A DNA stretch of 33,738 nucleotides from the NCBI GenBank assembly GCA_903889135.1, contig CAISWF010000086.1:1-33738 (forward strand), read 5' to 3'. A program made the position numbers and the translations under genes. The notes under the pieces are model-generated. The model saw only the letters and a program-made list of their open reading frames with translations, made no database searches and was not told where the DNA came from. This stretch comes from Candidatus Omnitrophota bacterium. GTDB lineage: Bacteria > Omnitrophota > Gorgyraeia > Pluralincolimonadales > Pluralincolimonadaceae. Positions within the stretch are counted from its first letter, which is position 1. Each line of letters begins with the position of its first letter. This document shows, piece by piece, positions 23,265 through 30,211 of this stretch.

Positions 23265-24112
23265 AACGCATATTGCGCGCTCAATACTACTCCGTCACCC
23301 AAACCTACCGTAGATGTCGATTTGCTGTTACCGGCATTGACATAAGCAAGTACGAGAGACAGGTTCTTGTTCGCGAACCAGGCCACATGCGCGTCCCAGT
23401 AATTTGCATTCTTGAAATCACTGAACCTCGCTCCTTGTTTGAACTCGAACCCGACCGCGACACTGTCTATCGGCAGGATATCGACGTTGGCGAAACCTAT
23501 CTCTTTTCTTTGCCTGTCAAATCCGAACACTCCGGTCACCAAACCTTTCGTAGAGAGGACGCCCCCCGATATCAACACCGGCCTCGGCGTTTGGGTTATC
23601 AGTTTCGTTGCGACAGCGTAGATGTCAAAATCGTTATCATTCACGCCCGGCGCCACATTGGTCGATTCTTTCCATATGCTTCCGACCGATACCGCCGGCA
23701 GGAACTTATGATCGTTGAAGTTCTCCGGCAGTAATAGCAGCTTGGCGCCCACGTTGTTCTTGTGGATGTTAGTGCCCCTCGGAGCTATCGTTTCATTACT
23801 GTACGAGACCTCGAGCCTCTTGAAAAACGTCTCCGCGACCCCGATACTCGTCCAGTCGACCTTGACGCTGTTTAAGTTCACGTACCATACGCCGAACTGG
23901 GGTTTGGAAAAGATATCCTTGTAAGTGATGCCCTTTTCTTCCCCGGATTTCTTGTCCTTCTCGATACTCGTGCCGGCCGTATAAGCCAGCGGATTGAAGG
24001 CTATGCCGCCTACACCTTCAATATTGTTGAGCGGTACTCCCGCGTTCGCCTCATTAAACGGATAAACCACAGTCAATAAAACTACCAACACAAACAATGC
24101 CGCTATTTTCAT
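23261..24112 (-). CDS. DUF3034-type outer-surface/beta-barrel-like protein
   Basis: The 283-residue protein has a signal peptide (about 1-24, ending NEANA) and then VPLNNIEGVGGIAFNPLAYTAG, QFGVWYVNLNSVKVDWTSIG, NIHKNNVGAKLLLLPENF and alternating hydrophobic strands up to a C-terminal VLSAQYAF, ending in Phe like outer-membrane beta-barrels. I recognise the pattern as DUF3034, which has no assigned function. It lies in a sulfur/metal gene run. Its start codon and ribosome site fall inside an inverted repeat (24112-24160) that may control translation. The last codons abut a relic of a PLP enzyme gene, suggesting a rearrangement at this border. Confidence 0.8.
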   Translation of the reverse strand: MKIAALFVLVVLLTVVYPFNEANAGVPLNNIEGVGGIAFNPLAYTAGTSIEKDKKSGEEKGITYKDIFSKPQFGVWYVNLNSVKVDWTSIGVAETFFKRLEVSYSNETIAPRGTNIHKNNVGAKLLLLPENFNDHKFLPAVSVGSIWKESTNVAPGVNDNDFDIYAVATKLITQTPRPVLISGGVLSTKGLVTGVFGFDRQRKEIGFANVDILPIDSVAVGFEFKQGARFSDFKNANYWDAHVAWFANKNLSLVLAYVNAGNSKSTSTVGLGDGVVLSAQYAF

Positions 24113-24160
24113 GGACGACCTCTTAACTGCGCTCCCTAACTCCAGGTGACTGGTCGTCCA
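24112..24160 (-). promoter_or_regulatory. Inverted repeat that could mask the ribosome site of the DUF3034 gene
   Basis: In mRNA sense TGGACGACC (24152-24160) pairs perfectly with GGTCGTCCA (24112-24120), and the 3' arm covers part of the GAGGT ribosome site and the second base... the U/A edge of the start codon. The loop is 31 bases. Inside it CTGG and CCAG copies offer two competing 4-bp hairpins, flanked by a direct repeat CACCTGGA. This is the layout of a translational switch, but it matches no riboswitch class I know. The remainder of the 24113-24227 gap contains an 8-bp bulged hairpin (24183-24203) and A/T runs only. Confidence 0.5.
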
Positions 24161-24227
24161 GGTGCTTTTTTGATTTTTTTAAGTTCCCGGTGGCCCGGCG
24201 AACACAATGACCTGACCTACCCCGCTG

Positions 24228-24425
24228 TCAGATACCACCTCCTTCCTCAATTGTCCAGACATCATCAAACCGCTTCTTTTCCGAGACCTCTATCTGGACT
24301 ATCCTCGAATTGTGCACGGTGATATTTATGCCGCCGTACTTGATGTTACGCACGGCGTCGTTCAATTCCTTTATTATCGCGTCATTTATTATGCTCTTCT
24401 TCTGGCTGTCCTTTTCCTTCGTCAT
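24228..24425 (-). CDS. DUF2292 (YezD-like) small protein
   Basis: The 65-residue protein contains IIKELNDAVRNIKYGGINIT and VHNSRIVQIEVSEKKRFDD, the DUF2292/YezD pattern (a short helix followed by a beta-hairpin with IxYGxxxxxxHxxxxVQIE). The function is unknown; relatives often sit with sulfate or cysteine metabolism genes. The ATG at 24425 has a good AGGGGA ribosome site. It overlaps the end of the upstream TRASH gene by 44 bases in another frame, which points to translational coupling. Confidence 0.75.
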   Translation of the reverse strand: MTKEKDSQKKSIINDAIIKELNDAVRNIKYGGINITVHNSRIVQIEVSEKKRFDDVWTIEEGGGI

Positions 24426-24675
24426 CTTTCCCCTGTCCTTCCTTTGTTTTGTTGATATATTTATCCGGATCTTTTTTGAATTCGTCTATGCACATAGGAC
24501 AACAGAAGTTGTATATCTTCCCCTGGTATTCATAAGTCGCCTTTGTCTTCGCGTCTATCTTTTCGCCTGTCACCGGACAGACGGTGTTCCCGGCATCCGT
24601 CGCTGCGAAGGCCGCGATGTTCATGACGAGCATGATCGCCAAAATAATTGAAGAAACCGCCATTTTCCTGGACAT
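24382..24675 (-). CDS. Exported TRASH/YHS-type metal-binding protein
   Basis: The 97-residue protein has a signal peptide (about 1-24, ending AAFAA), then NTVCPVTGEKID, YEYQGKIYNFCCPMCIDEF and KKDPDKYI, the YHS/TRASH layout with a CPVTG knuckle and a CCPMC motif that bind soft metals such as copper. A charged Lys/Glu/Gly tail follows. It is probably a periplasmic metal chaperone or sensor and fits the CusCBA pump encoded further along the same strand. It starts 43 bases after the tautomerase stop. Confidence 0.85.
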   Translation of the reverse strand: MSRKMAVSSIILAIMLVMNIAAFAATDAGNTVCPVTGEKIDAKTKATYEYQGKIYNFCCPMCIDEFKKDPDKYINKTKEGQGKDDEGKGQPEEEHNK

Positions 24676-24718
24676 TATATTCTCCTTAGTATATTTGCCT
24701 TATCCATCCTTCCCGGTT

Positions 24719-24898
24719 CTAGCCCAAAAGCTTATCGCCGTGGGCCCAGTTCTCGCCGTTGACCTCGTCGAAAACCAGGTACAAGCTCTCTTTCGGTTTC
24801 CCTGCAACTTTCAGGAGCGTCTCTGAAAATCTCTCGGCTATCTCCTTCTTCTGCTCTTTGGTCAATTTCCCGACCAATTTCAAATTTACGAACGGCAT
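24719..24898 (-). CDS. 4-oxalocrotonate tautomerase family protein (59 residues)
   Basis: Translating the minus strand from the ATG at 24898 gives MPFVNLKLVGKLTKEQKKEI, AERFSETLLKVAGKPKESLY and LVFDEVNGENWAHGDKLLG, then TAG. The invariant Pro after the initiator Met is the catalytic base of the tautomerase superfamily, and the length is typical of 4-OT/DmpI subunits. A clear AGGAGG site precedes the start. It lies 14 bases after the Rrf2 gene. Its substrate is unknown; it could act on an enol/keto intermediate, or be a promiscuous small-molecule isomerase. Confidence 0.88.
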   Translation of the reverse strand: MPFVNLKLVGKLTKEQKKEIAERFSETLLKVAGKPKESLYLVFDEVNGENWAHGDKLLG

Positions 24899-24912
24899 AT
24901 TGTCCTCCTTTT

Positions 24913-25359
24913 TTAAATTACATAACTATATGCGGCTGAAGACGCGGTTTTATTCTTCTGTTTCTCGGCTATATCCTCGAGTGTGACCGATTCCAGTATA
25001 TGCATAAATTTTTCCGATATTTCACTCCAGATATCCTTCGTCGCGCATGTCTCCGACCGTTCGCACGCGGAGGGATCACCGACGCACGAAACAAAAGATA
25101 TCGGCCCCTCCACTGCCAGCAGTATTTCTTTTAAGGTGATCTGGTCCGGAGTCCTGGCCAGTGAATAGCCCCCATGCGCGCCCCTGACAGACGTTATCAG
25201 ACCGGCATTCTTCAAGGGAGGTATCAAATGCCAGAGATATTTTTCCGATATCTCCTGTCTCTTTGCCGCATCCTTAAGGAAAACGGGCTTCTCCCCAAAA
25301 TGAAGCGCCAGATCCAGCATCAGCCGCGTCCCGTACCTTCCTTTTGTCGTTAACTTCAT
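24913..25359 (-). CDS. Rrf2-family iron-sulfur transcription regulator
   Basis: I place the start at the ATG at 25359 (MKLTTKGRYGTRLMLDLAL), preceded by AGGGGGG, because this is where the family begins; a longer frame opens at 25398. The 148 residues contain a winged helix (KRQEISEKYLWHLIPPLKNA, RGAHGGYSLARTP) and three cysteines, SCVGDPSACERSETCATKD (C-x6-C-x5-C), which in IscR/CymR/NsrR-type relatives hold a [2Fe-2S] or [4Fe-4S] cluster or sense sulfur status. The genes after it (cysK, nifS, nifU, metal proteins) suggest control of cysteine and Fe-S assembly. An inverted repeat over its own promoter suggests autoregulation. Confidence 0.92.
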   Translation of the reverse strand: MKLTTKGRYGTRLMLDLALHFGEKPVFLKDAAKRQEISEKYLWHLIPPLKNAGLITSVRGAHGGYSLARTPDQITLKEILLAVEGPISFVSCVGDPSACERSETCATKDIWSEISEKFMHILESVTLEDIAEKQKNKTASSAAYSYVI

Positions 25360-25402
25360 CAGGATTGCCCCCCTTCTTTCATTTCCTACTAATTCCATTA
25401 AA

Positions 25403-25438
25403 TTGGTGTAATTATAGCACCAAAAAAATCTTTGTCAA
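25403..25438 (-). promoter_or_regulatory. Strong promoter with overlapping inverted-repeat operator (probable Rrf2 autoregulation)
   Basis: On the minus strand TTGACA (25433-25438) and TATAAT (25411-25416), both perfect, are 16 bases apart. TTGGTG (25418-25423) and CACCAA (25403-25408) form a perfect 6-bp inverted repeat with a 9-base spacer that straddles the -10 box, so a dimer bound there would block polymerase. It is only 18 bases downstream of the phoU stop and is the likely start of the whole Rrf2-to-efflux gene run. Confidence 0.75.
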
Positions 25439-25454
25439 GAAAAAACGTACCCGC

Positions 25455-26123
25455 CTATTCGAGTTTTTCGGGATGGTGCCTTACGACCTTCGCCTGGACC
25501 ATGTATATCACGTCTTCGGCGATGTTTGTTGCGTGGTCGCAGATGCGCTCGAGATGGCGGGCTATCAGAAGTAGCGGCACCGCGCGCGGGGCGGTGGACT
25601 TATCCTTGGCTATGTAATCGTTGATAAGTTCATCCTGTACGAAATTCCTAAGTTTGTCGGCTTCCGGGTCCGTAAGGACGACCTTCTTCGCCAATTCTAT
25701 GTCCCTGTTGACGAAAGCGTCTATCCCCTGCTTTACCATGTTCTGCGCTATGGCGCAGAGCTTAGGTATGTCGACCAAAGGCTTGAGCAGGGGTTTATCT
25801 ACTATCTCGAGGACTCGCTGCGCGATATCGACCGCGAGGTCAGCTATCCTCTCTAGTTCATTATTAAGCTTCATCGCCGTGGTAATGAACCTGAGGTCTA
25901 TGGCGATCGGCTGGTGCAGCGCGAGCATCTCAAGGCAGCGCTCTTCTATCTCGAGCTCCATCATGTCTATCTGCTTGTCGGAATCGATGACCTTCAGGGC
26001 CAGGCCCTTATCCTGCTCTTTCAGGGACTTGACCGAGCTCATTATTGCCTCCTCGGCCAGGGCCCCCATCTTGAGTATCCGGACATTGAGGTCTTTTAAT
26101 TCTTCGTCAAAATGCCTTTCCAT
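25455..26123 (-). CDS. phoU: Phosphate transport system regulatory protein PhoU
   Basis: The 222-residue all-helical protein has the duplicated three-helix PhoU bundle: RHFDEELKDLNVRILKMG at the start, and the metal-binding repeats KLNNELERIADLAVDIAQR and ARHLERICDHATNIAEDVIY. PhoU connects the PstSCAB transporter to the PhoR kinase, repressing the regulon when phosphate is plentiful. Its ATG overlaps the arsC stop by one base (TAATG). It is the last gene of the pst operon. Confidence 0.96.
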   Translation of the reverse strand: MERHFDEELKDLNVRILKMGALAEEAIMSSVKSLKEQDKGLALKVIDSDKQIDMMELEIEERCLEMLALHQPIAIDLRFITTAMKLNNELERIADLAVDIAQRVLEIVDKPLLKPLVDIPKLCAIAQNMVKQGIDAFVNRDIELAKKVVLTDPEADKLRNFVQDELINDYIAKDKSTAPRAVPLLLIARHLERICDHATNIAEDVIYMVQAKVVRHHPEKLE

Positions 26124-26545
26124 TATTTATCTCCTGTTTTGCGTTTATCCGCTTCCGCGGCTTCGAATATAAGTTTCAGCACTTTCTCCTTGATGGTGTC
26201 CCTTACCGTCCTGAAAAATTCTATGCCTTTTCCTTTAGGGTCCGGGATGTCCCATTCAATATGTTTCTTCGCCGGGACGAAAGGGCATTTATCTTTGCAG
26301 CCCAGCGAAATGACATAATCGAAATTTTTGACCGGCAGGTCGCCGAAACCTTTGGATTTCTGCGAAAAAATATCCACCTTTTCTTCCCACATCACTTTCG
26401 TAGCGTACGGGTTTATTTTTCCCGATGGCCTTGAACCGGCGCTGTAAGCTTCCAGCACGTGCCCGCCGAAGCTCCGCGCGAATCCTTCGGCTATCTGGCT
26501 GCGGCAGGAATTTTCTATGCAAACGAACAGTATCCTTTTCTTCAT
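26123..26545 (-). CDS. arsC: Thioredoxin-type arsenate reductase (low-molecular-weight phosphatase fold)
   Basis: The 140-residue protein has the P-loop CIENSCRS (Cys9 to Arg15, CX5R), DIPDPKGKG (general-acid Asp with Pro) and a redox pair in LGCKDKCPFVP. The P-loop Cys plus the later Cys pair is the three-cysteine relay of thioredoxin-linked ArsC, which reduces arsenate to arsenite. A low-molecular-weight protein phosphatase is less likely because of the CxxxC pair. Placement between pstB and phoU suggests it handles arsenate imported by the phosphate transporter. No arsenite pump or ArsR is in the window. The start lies directly after the REP-like palindrome, which supplies the AGGAG upstream. 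Confidence 0.88.
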   Translation of the reverse strand: MKKRILFVCIENSCRSQIAEGFARSFGGHVLEAYSAGSRPSGKINPYATKVMWEEKVDIFSQKSKGFGDLPVKNFDYVISLGCKDKCPFVPAKKHIEWDIPDPKGKGIEFFRTVRDTIKEKVLKLIFEAAEADKRKTGDK

Positions 26546-26547
26546 GG

Positions 26548-26600
26548 TTCGACTAGCTCCTCTCGCTCACCATGACCCTGAGCAAACGTAGTGCGTCGAA
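26548..26600 (-). repeat. REP-like nested palindrome between pstB and arsC
   Basis: TTCGAC (26548-26553) and GTCGAA (26595-26600) form outer arms, with GCTCA (26565-26569) and TGAGC (26579-26583) as an inner inverted repeat. It occupies almost the whole 62-base gap between the pstB stop and the arsC ATG, the only long gap in an otherwise packed operon. Nested TTCGAC/GCTCA palindromes like this resemble dispersed intergenic repeats. It may adjust the mRNA level of the distal genes; only one copy is in the window. Confidence 0.65.
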
Positions 26601-26607
26601 GTGTCAT

Positions 26608-27366
26608 TTAACCGAACCTCCCGGTGATATAATCCTCAGTCCTTTTGTCTTTCGGGGCCGTGAAGATTTCCTGGGTCTTCCCGAATTCTATCATTTCGCC
26701 CAGGAGGAAGAATGCGGTGTGATCCGAGACGCGCGCCGCTTGCTGCATATTATGGGTCACGATGACTATAGTATAATATTTTTTTAATTCGAGTATCAGT
26801 TCTTCTATCTTGCTGGTAGATATGGGATCGAGGCTCGCGCACGGCTCGTCAAACAACAGGACTTCGGGCTTGACCGCAAGGCAGCGCGCGATGCAAAGCC
26901 TCTGCTGCTGCCCTCCGGAAAGGCTCACCCCCGAGGCATTTATCTTATCCTTTACCTCGTCCCACAAGGCGGCCCTTCTGAGGGATCCTTCTACTATCTC
27001 GTCGAGGTAATCCTTCTTTTTGACGCCGTTTAATTTCAGGCCCGCCGCCACGTTGTCGTATATGGAAAGTACGGGGAAGGGATTGGGTTTCTGGAACACC
27101 ATCCCGATCTTCCGCCTTATCTCGATGGGGTCGACATCGGGCGAATAGATATCTTCGCCGTCTAAGAGGACCTCCCCGGATACTTTTGTGTTCGGCACGA
27201 CCTCGTGCAGCCTGTTTATGCAGCGAATGAACGTAGACTTTCCGCAGCCCGAGGGACCGATGATGGCGGTGACTATTTTCGCCTTGATGGCGATGTTAAT
27301 ATCTTTCAGCGCCCGGGTATTCCCGAAATATGCGTTTAAATTTGAAACCCTGACTCTTTCTTCCAT
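26608..27366 (-). CDS. pstB: Phosphate ABC transporter ATP-binding protein PstB
   Basis: The 252-residue ATPase has Walker [10 protein letters not shown], the Q-loop [10 protein letters not shown] characteristic of PstB, signature LSGGQQQR, Walker [14 protein letters not shown] and the switch His in [14 protein letters not shown]. It powers phosphate import through PstC/PstA. It starts 9 bases after the pstA stop. Confidence 0.97.
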   Translation of the reverse strand: MEERVRVSNLNAYFGNTRALKDINIAIKAKIVTAIIGPSGCGKSTFIRCINRLHEVVPNTKVSGEVLLDGEDIYSPDVDPIEIRRKIGMVFQKPNPFPVLSIYDNVAAGLKLNGVKKKDYLDEIVEGSLRRAALWDEVKDKINASGVSLSGGQQQRLCIARCLAVKPEVLLFDEPCASLDPISTSKIEELILELKKYYTIVIVTHNMQQAARVSDHTAFFLLGEMIEFGKTQEIFTAPKDKRTEDYITGRFG

Positions 27367-27375
27367 GTGTCGTCC

Positions 27376-28227
27376 TTATCTTGATGACGGTGATTTATAA
27401 TGCAATCCGATCACGAACCTGCTTATGAAACTTATCAAGAAGATGATGACTATCAAAACGAACGCGCCTGCCCAGGCCTGCCTGCGCCAATCATCGAAGG
27501 GAGAGATCGCGTAAACGAATATCTGCAAAGGAAGGGCGGCTATCGGCTGCGTAAGGCTTTGGTGCCAGAACCTGTTACCAAAGGCGGTAAAAAGGAGCGG
27601 CGCCGTCTCTCCCGCGATCCGCGCTATGGCCAACAGGATCCCCGTAAGGATCCCGGGCAGCGCGGTCCTCAGCACTATGCTGACGGTCGTCCTGAATTGG
27701 CTGATCCCGAGAGCCAACGCAGCTTCACGCAGTGTCCTCGGGACCATCCGCAACATCTCTTCGGTCGTGCGCATTATCGTCGGTATCATGATCATCCCTA
27801 AAGCGAAAGCGCCGCTTATCGCCGAAAAACTTTTCATCGGAAGAACGAACAAGGTATAAGCGAATATCCCGATCACGATCGAGGGCACGCCGTTCAAAAC
27901 ATCCGCGGTAAACCTGACCGTTGTCCCTAATTTATTGTTGCCGAATTCGGAAAGGAATATCCCGCCGATTATGCCCAAAGGTATCGCCCACAAGCAGGAG
28001 AGCCCGATAAGGATGAGTGTCCCGACTATGGCGTTACTCATGCCTCCGCCCGGCTCGCCTACGGGCCTGGGCAGGTTGGTGAAAAAATCGGGATTTATGC
28101 TCGCGATCCCTTTTGCGAAAACGTAGCCGAAAATGCTGATCAAAGGCACCAAAGTCAAAAAGGCGCAGAGAAAAGCCGCCGCGCACATCAATTTACTGGC
28201 GATCTTCCTTCTCTTGTAGGTATTCAT
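27376..28227 (-). CDS. pstA: Phosphate ABC transporter permease PstA
   Basis: The 283-residue membrane protein has six hydrophobic segments and the PstA features FTNLPRPVGEPGGGMSNAIV, GGIFLSEFG, DVLNGVPSIVIGIFAY and the ABC-coupling loop REAALALGISQFRTTVSIVL. With PstC it forms the inner-membrane phosphate channel. It overlaps the pstC stop by 4 bases (ATGA type). Confidence 0.96.
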   Translation of the reverse strand: MNTYKRRKIASKLMCAAAFLCAFLTLVPLISIFGYVFAKGIASINPDFFTNLPRPVGEPGGGMSNAIVGTLILIGLSCLWAIPLGIIGGIFLSEFGNNKLGTTVRFTADVLNGVPSIVIGIFAYTLFVLPMKSFSAISGAFALGMIMIPTIMRTTEEMLRMVPRTLREAALALGISQFRTTVSIVLRTALPGILTGILLAIARIAGETAPLLFTAFGNRFWHQSLTQPIAALPLQIFVYAISPFDDWRRQAWAGAFVLIVIIFLISFISRFVIGLHYKSPSSR

Positions 28228-29153
28228 TCCCTTATCTCGCCCTTTACTTTACCTGAAACCTTCCAGACAAGCGCCCTTGCTATGATATTAACGACAAGTG
28301 TGACAAAAAATAATATAAGGCCTATTTCGACAAGCGCTGAAAGATATAAATTACCGGTGGCTTCGGTGAATTCATTAGCTATGACCGATGCCATCGTATA
28401 AGAGGGGGCGAACAGGGATGCGGAGATCTCCGGCCTGTTGCCTATGACCATGGTGACCGCCATCGTCTCCCCCAACGCCCGTCCTAATCCTAATATGACC
28501 GCGCCCATCACCCCCGGCCTGGCATAACCCAATACCGCCAACCTGATGGCTTCCCAACGCGTTGCACCCAACGCCAACGCGGCCTCCCGCTGGCTGAAAG
28601 GCACGGCTAAAAAGACCTCTCTCGAGATGGAAGAGATCGTGGGTATGATCATTATGCTTAAGATGATCCCCGCGGTCAGCATCCCCACCCCGTAAAATTC
28701 ACCCTGGAATATCGGCAAAAACCCGAAATATTTTGATAAGAACGGCTGTATGCTCCCCCTTAAAAACGGGGCTAACGCGAATATTCCCCACAAACCGTAT
28801 ACTACGCTCGGTATGGCGGCTAATAACTCTATCAGGAAACTCAAGGGTTGCTTTATATACGAAGGCGCAAGTTCCGCCAAATAAACAGCTATCCCCAACG
28901 AGACCGGCACGGCTATCAATAGGGCCAATGCCGAAGAGACGACCGTCCCGAAAATAAACGGCAAGGCCCCGAAGACCTCTTTGACCGGATCCCATGTGCC
29001 GGTGAACAGAAAATGCCATCCGAACTTCCGGATCGCCGGCATGGAGCGGCAAGCCATGCTGAAGACCAGAAGAACGACCAAGGCGACCACTGATAAAGCC
29101 ATGACCGTGGTCGCCCTTTTAAATGCCTGGTCGACGAATTTTATCTTCATCAC
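28224..29153 (-). CDS. pstC: Phosphate ABC transporter permease PstC
   Basis: The 309-residue membrane protein has an N-terminal helix and five more hydrophobic segments, with LFTGTWDPVKEVFGALPFI, VSLGIAVYLAELAP, LLAAIPSVVYGLWGIFALAP and the coupling loop REAALALGATRWEAIRLAVL. These are PstC family signatures. It begins 19 bases after the pstS stop. Confidence 0.96.
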   Translation of the reverse strand: MMKIKFVDQAFKRATTVMALSVVALVVLLVFSMACRSMPAIRKFGWHFLFTGTWDPVKEVFGALPFIFGTVVSSALALLIAVPVSLGIAVYLAELAPSYIKQPLSFLIELLAAIPSVVYGLWGIFALAPFLRGSIQPFLSKYFGFLPIFQGEFYGVGMLTAGIILSIMIIPTISSISREVFLAVPFSQREAALALGATRWEAIRLAVLGYARPGVMGAVILGLGRALGETMAVTMVIGNRPEISASLFAPSYTMASVIANEFTEATGNLYLSALVEIGLILFFVTLVVNIIARALVWKVSGKVKGEIRE

Positions 29154-29172
29154 AAAATACGCGCTTCTTTCC

Positions 29173-30201
29173 TTAATAGTTGATCTGTTTCAGCTTTTCC
29201 TGGACCTGCTTGACGATGCTTTCCGGCAAAGGCGCGTACAACAGATCGGTAGAATACTTCTGCCCGTCGGTTTCGGCCCAGCGCAGGAATTCGACTATCT
29301 TTTTCCCTTTTACCTTGTCGGGCTGGTTCTTATAGACCAGGATCCAGGTCAACCCCGAGATGGGATACGCATCCGCACCGTCGGGATTAACCAGGGAAAC
29401 CCTGAAATCAGAAGGCATGGAATTTGCCTTTCCGTTTACCGCCGCGGTGGTGGACTCTATGCTCGGCGTTATGAAATTCCCGGATTTGTTCTTGATGTCA
29501 GATGCCGGAAGATTGTTTTTGACGGCGTAGGCGAGCTCGACATAACCGATAGCTCCCTCTGACTGCTTGACAAGGCCGGCGACCCCTTCATTGCCTTTTC
29601 CGCCCAAACCGACCGGCCAGTTGACTGAAGTCCCCTTTCCGACCCTCGTTTTCCAATCATCCGATACCGAAGAAAGATAATCCGTAAAGATATTAGTCGT
29701 CCCGCTCCCGTCCGAACGATGGGCAACTATGATATTCCCGCCGGGCAGGTTTACGCCGGGGTTATCTTTGGCTATCCTCGGATCATTCCATTTCTTGATC
29801 CTCCCCAGGAAGATGTCGGCCACAACATCCGGGCTGAACCTTAACACCTTGCTCATCTTAGGGAGATTATAAGTAACGACTACGGCTCCCGCGGTCATCG
29901 GTATGTGTAATAGCTCGCCCGGCGCCTGTTTCAATTGCTCGTCCGTCATCGGCCCGTCCGAGGCGCCGAAATCTACGGTCTGGGCGAGGATCTGCCTTAT
30001 CCCTCCCCCTGAGCCGATGGACTGGTAATTGAAATTCACGCCCTCATCAACCTTGGCGTATTCATAGAACCATTTCGAATATAACGGATAAGGGAAAGTC
30101 GCCCCCGCGCCGTTTATCAGAAGTAACTTTTCTGCCGAAGCGGTACCGGCCATAAAGCTTACCGCCGACACCGCTATTATCAACCATAACAACTTTTTCA
30201 T
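29173..30201 (-). CDS. pstS: Periplasmic phosphate-binding protein PstS
   Basis: The 342-residue protein has a signal peptide (about 1-23, ending GTASA) and the phosphate-binding features INGAGATFPYPLYSKWF, YQSIGSGGGIRQI, DFGASDGPMT and HRSDGSGTTNIFTDYLS, matching the E. coli-type PstS fold. There is no lipobox, so it should be soluble in the periplasm, which fits a cell with an outer membrane. It starts 10 bases after the porin stop. Confidence 0.97.
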   Translation of the reverse strand: MKKLLWLIIAVSAVSFMAGTASAEKLLLINGAGATFPYPLYSKWFYEYAKVDEGVNFNYQSIGSGGGIRQILAQTVDFGASDGPMTDEQLKQAPGELLHIPMTAGAVVVTYNLPKMSKVLRFSPDVVADIFLGRIKKWNDPRIAKDNPGVNLPGGNIIVAHRSDGSGTTNIFTDYLSSVSDDWKTRVGKGTSVNWPVGLGGKGNEGVAGLVKQSEGAIGYVELAYAVKNNLPASDIKNKSGNFITPSIESTTAAVNGKANSMPSDFRVSLVNPDGADAYPISGLTWILVYKNQPDKVKGKKIVEFLRWAETDGQKYSTDLLYAPLPESIVKQVQEKLKQINY

Positions 30202-30211
30202 TCTTTCTCCT

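Noticed and set aside
24183-24203. Hairpin after the DUF2292 gene as a terminator
   Set aside because: The 8-bp bulged stem is followed by A residues, not U, in the direction of transcription, so it cannot work as a standard intrinsic terminator.
25360-25398. Longer N-terminus (13 more codons) for the Rrf2 protein
   Set aside because: The extra residues are outside the family alignment and the ATG at 25359 has its own AGGGGGG site.
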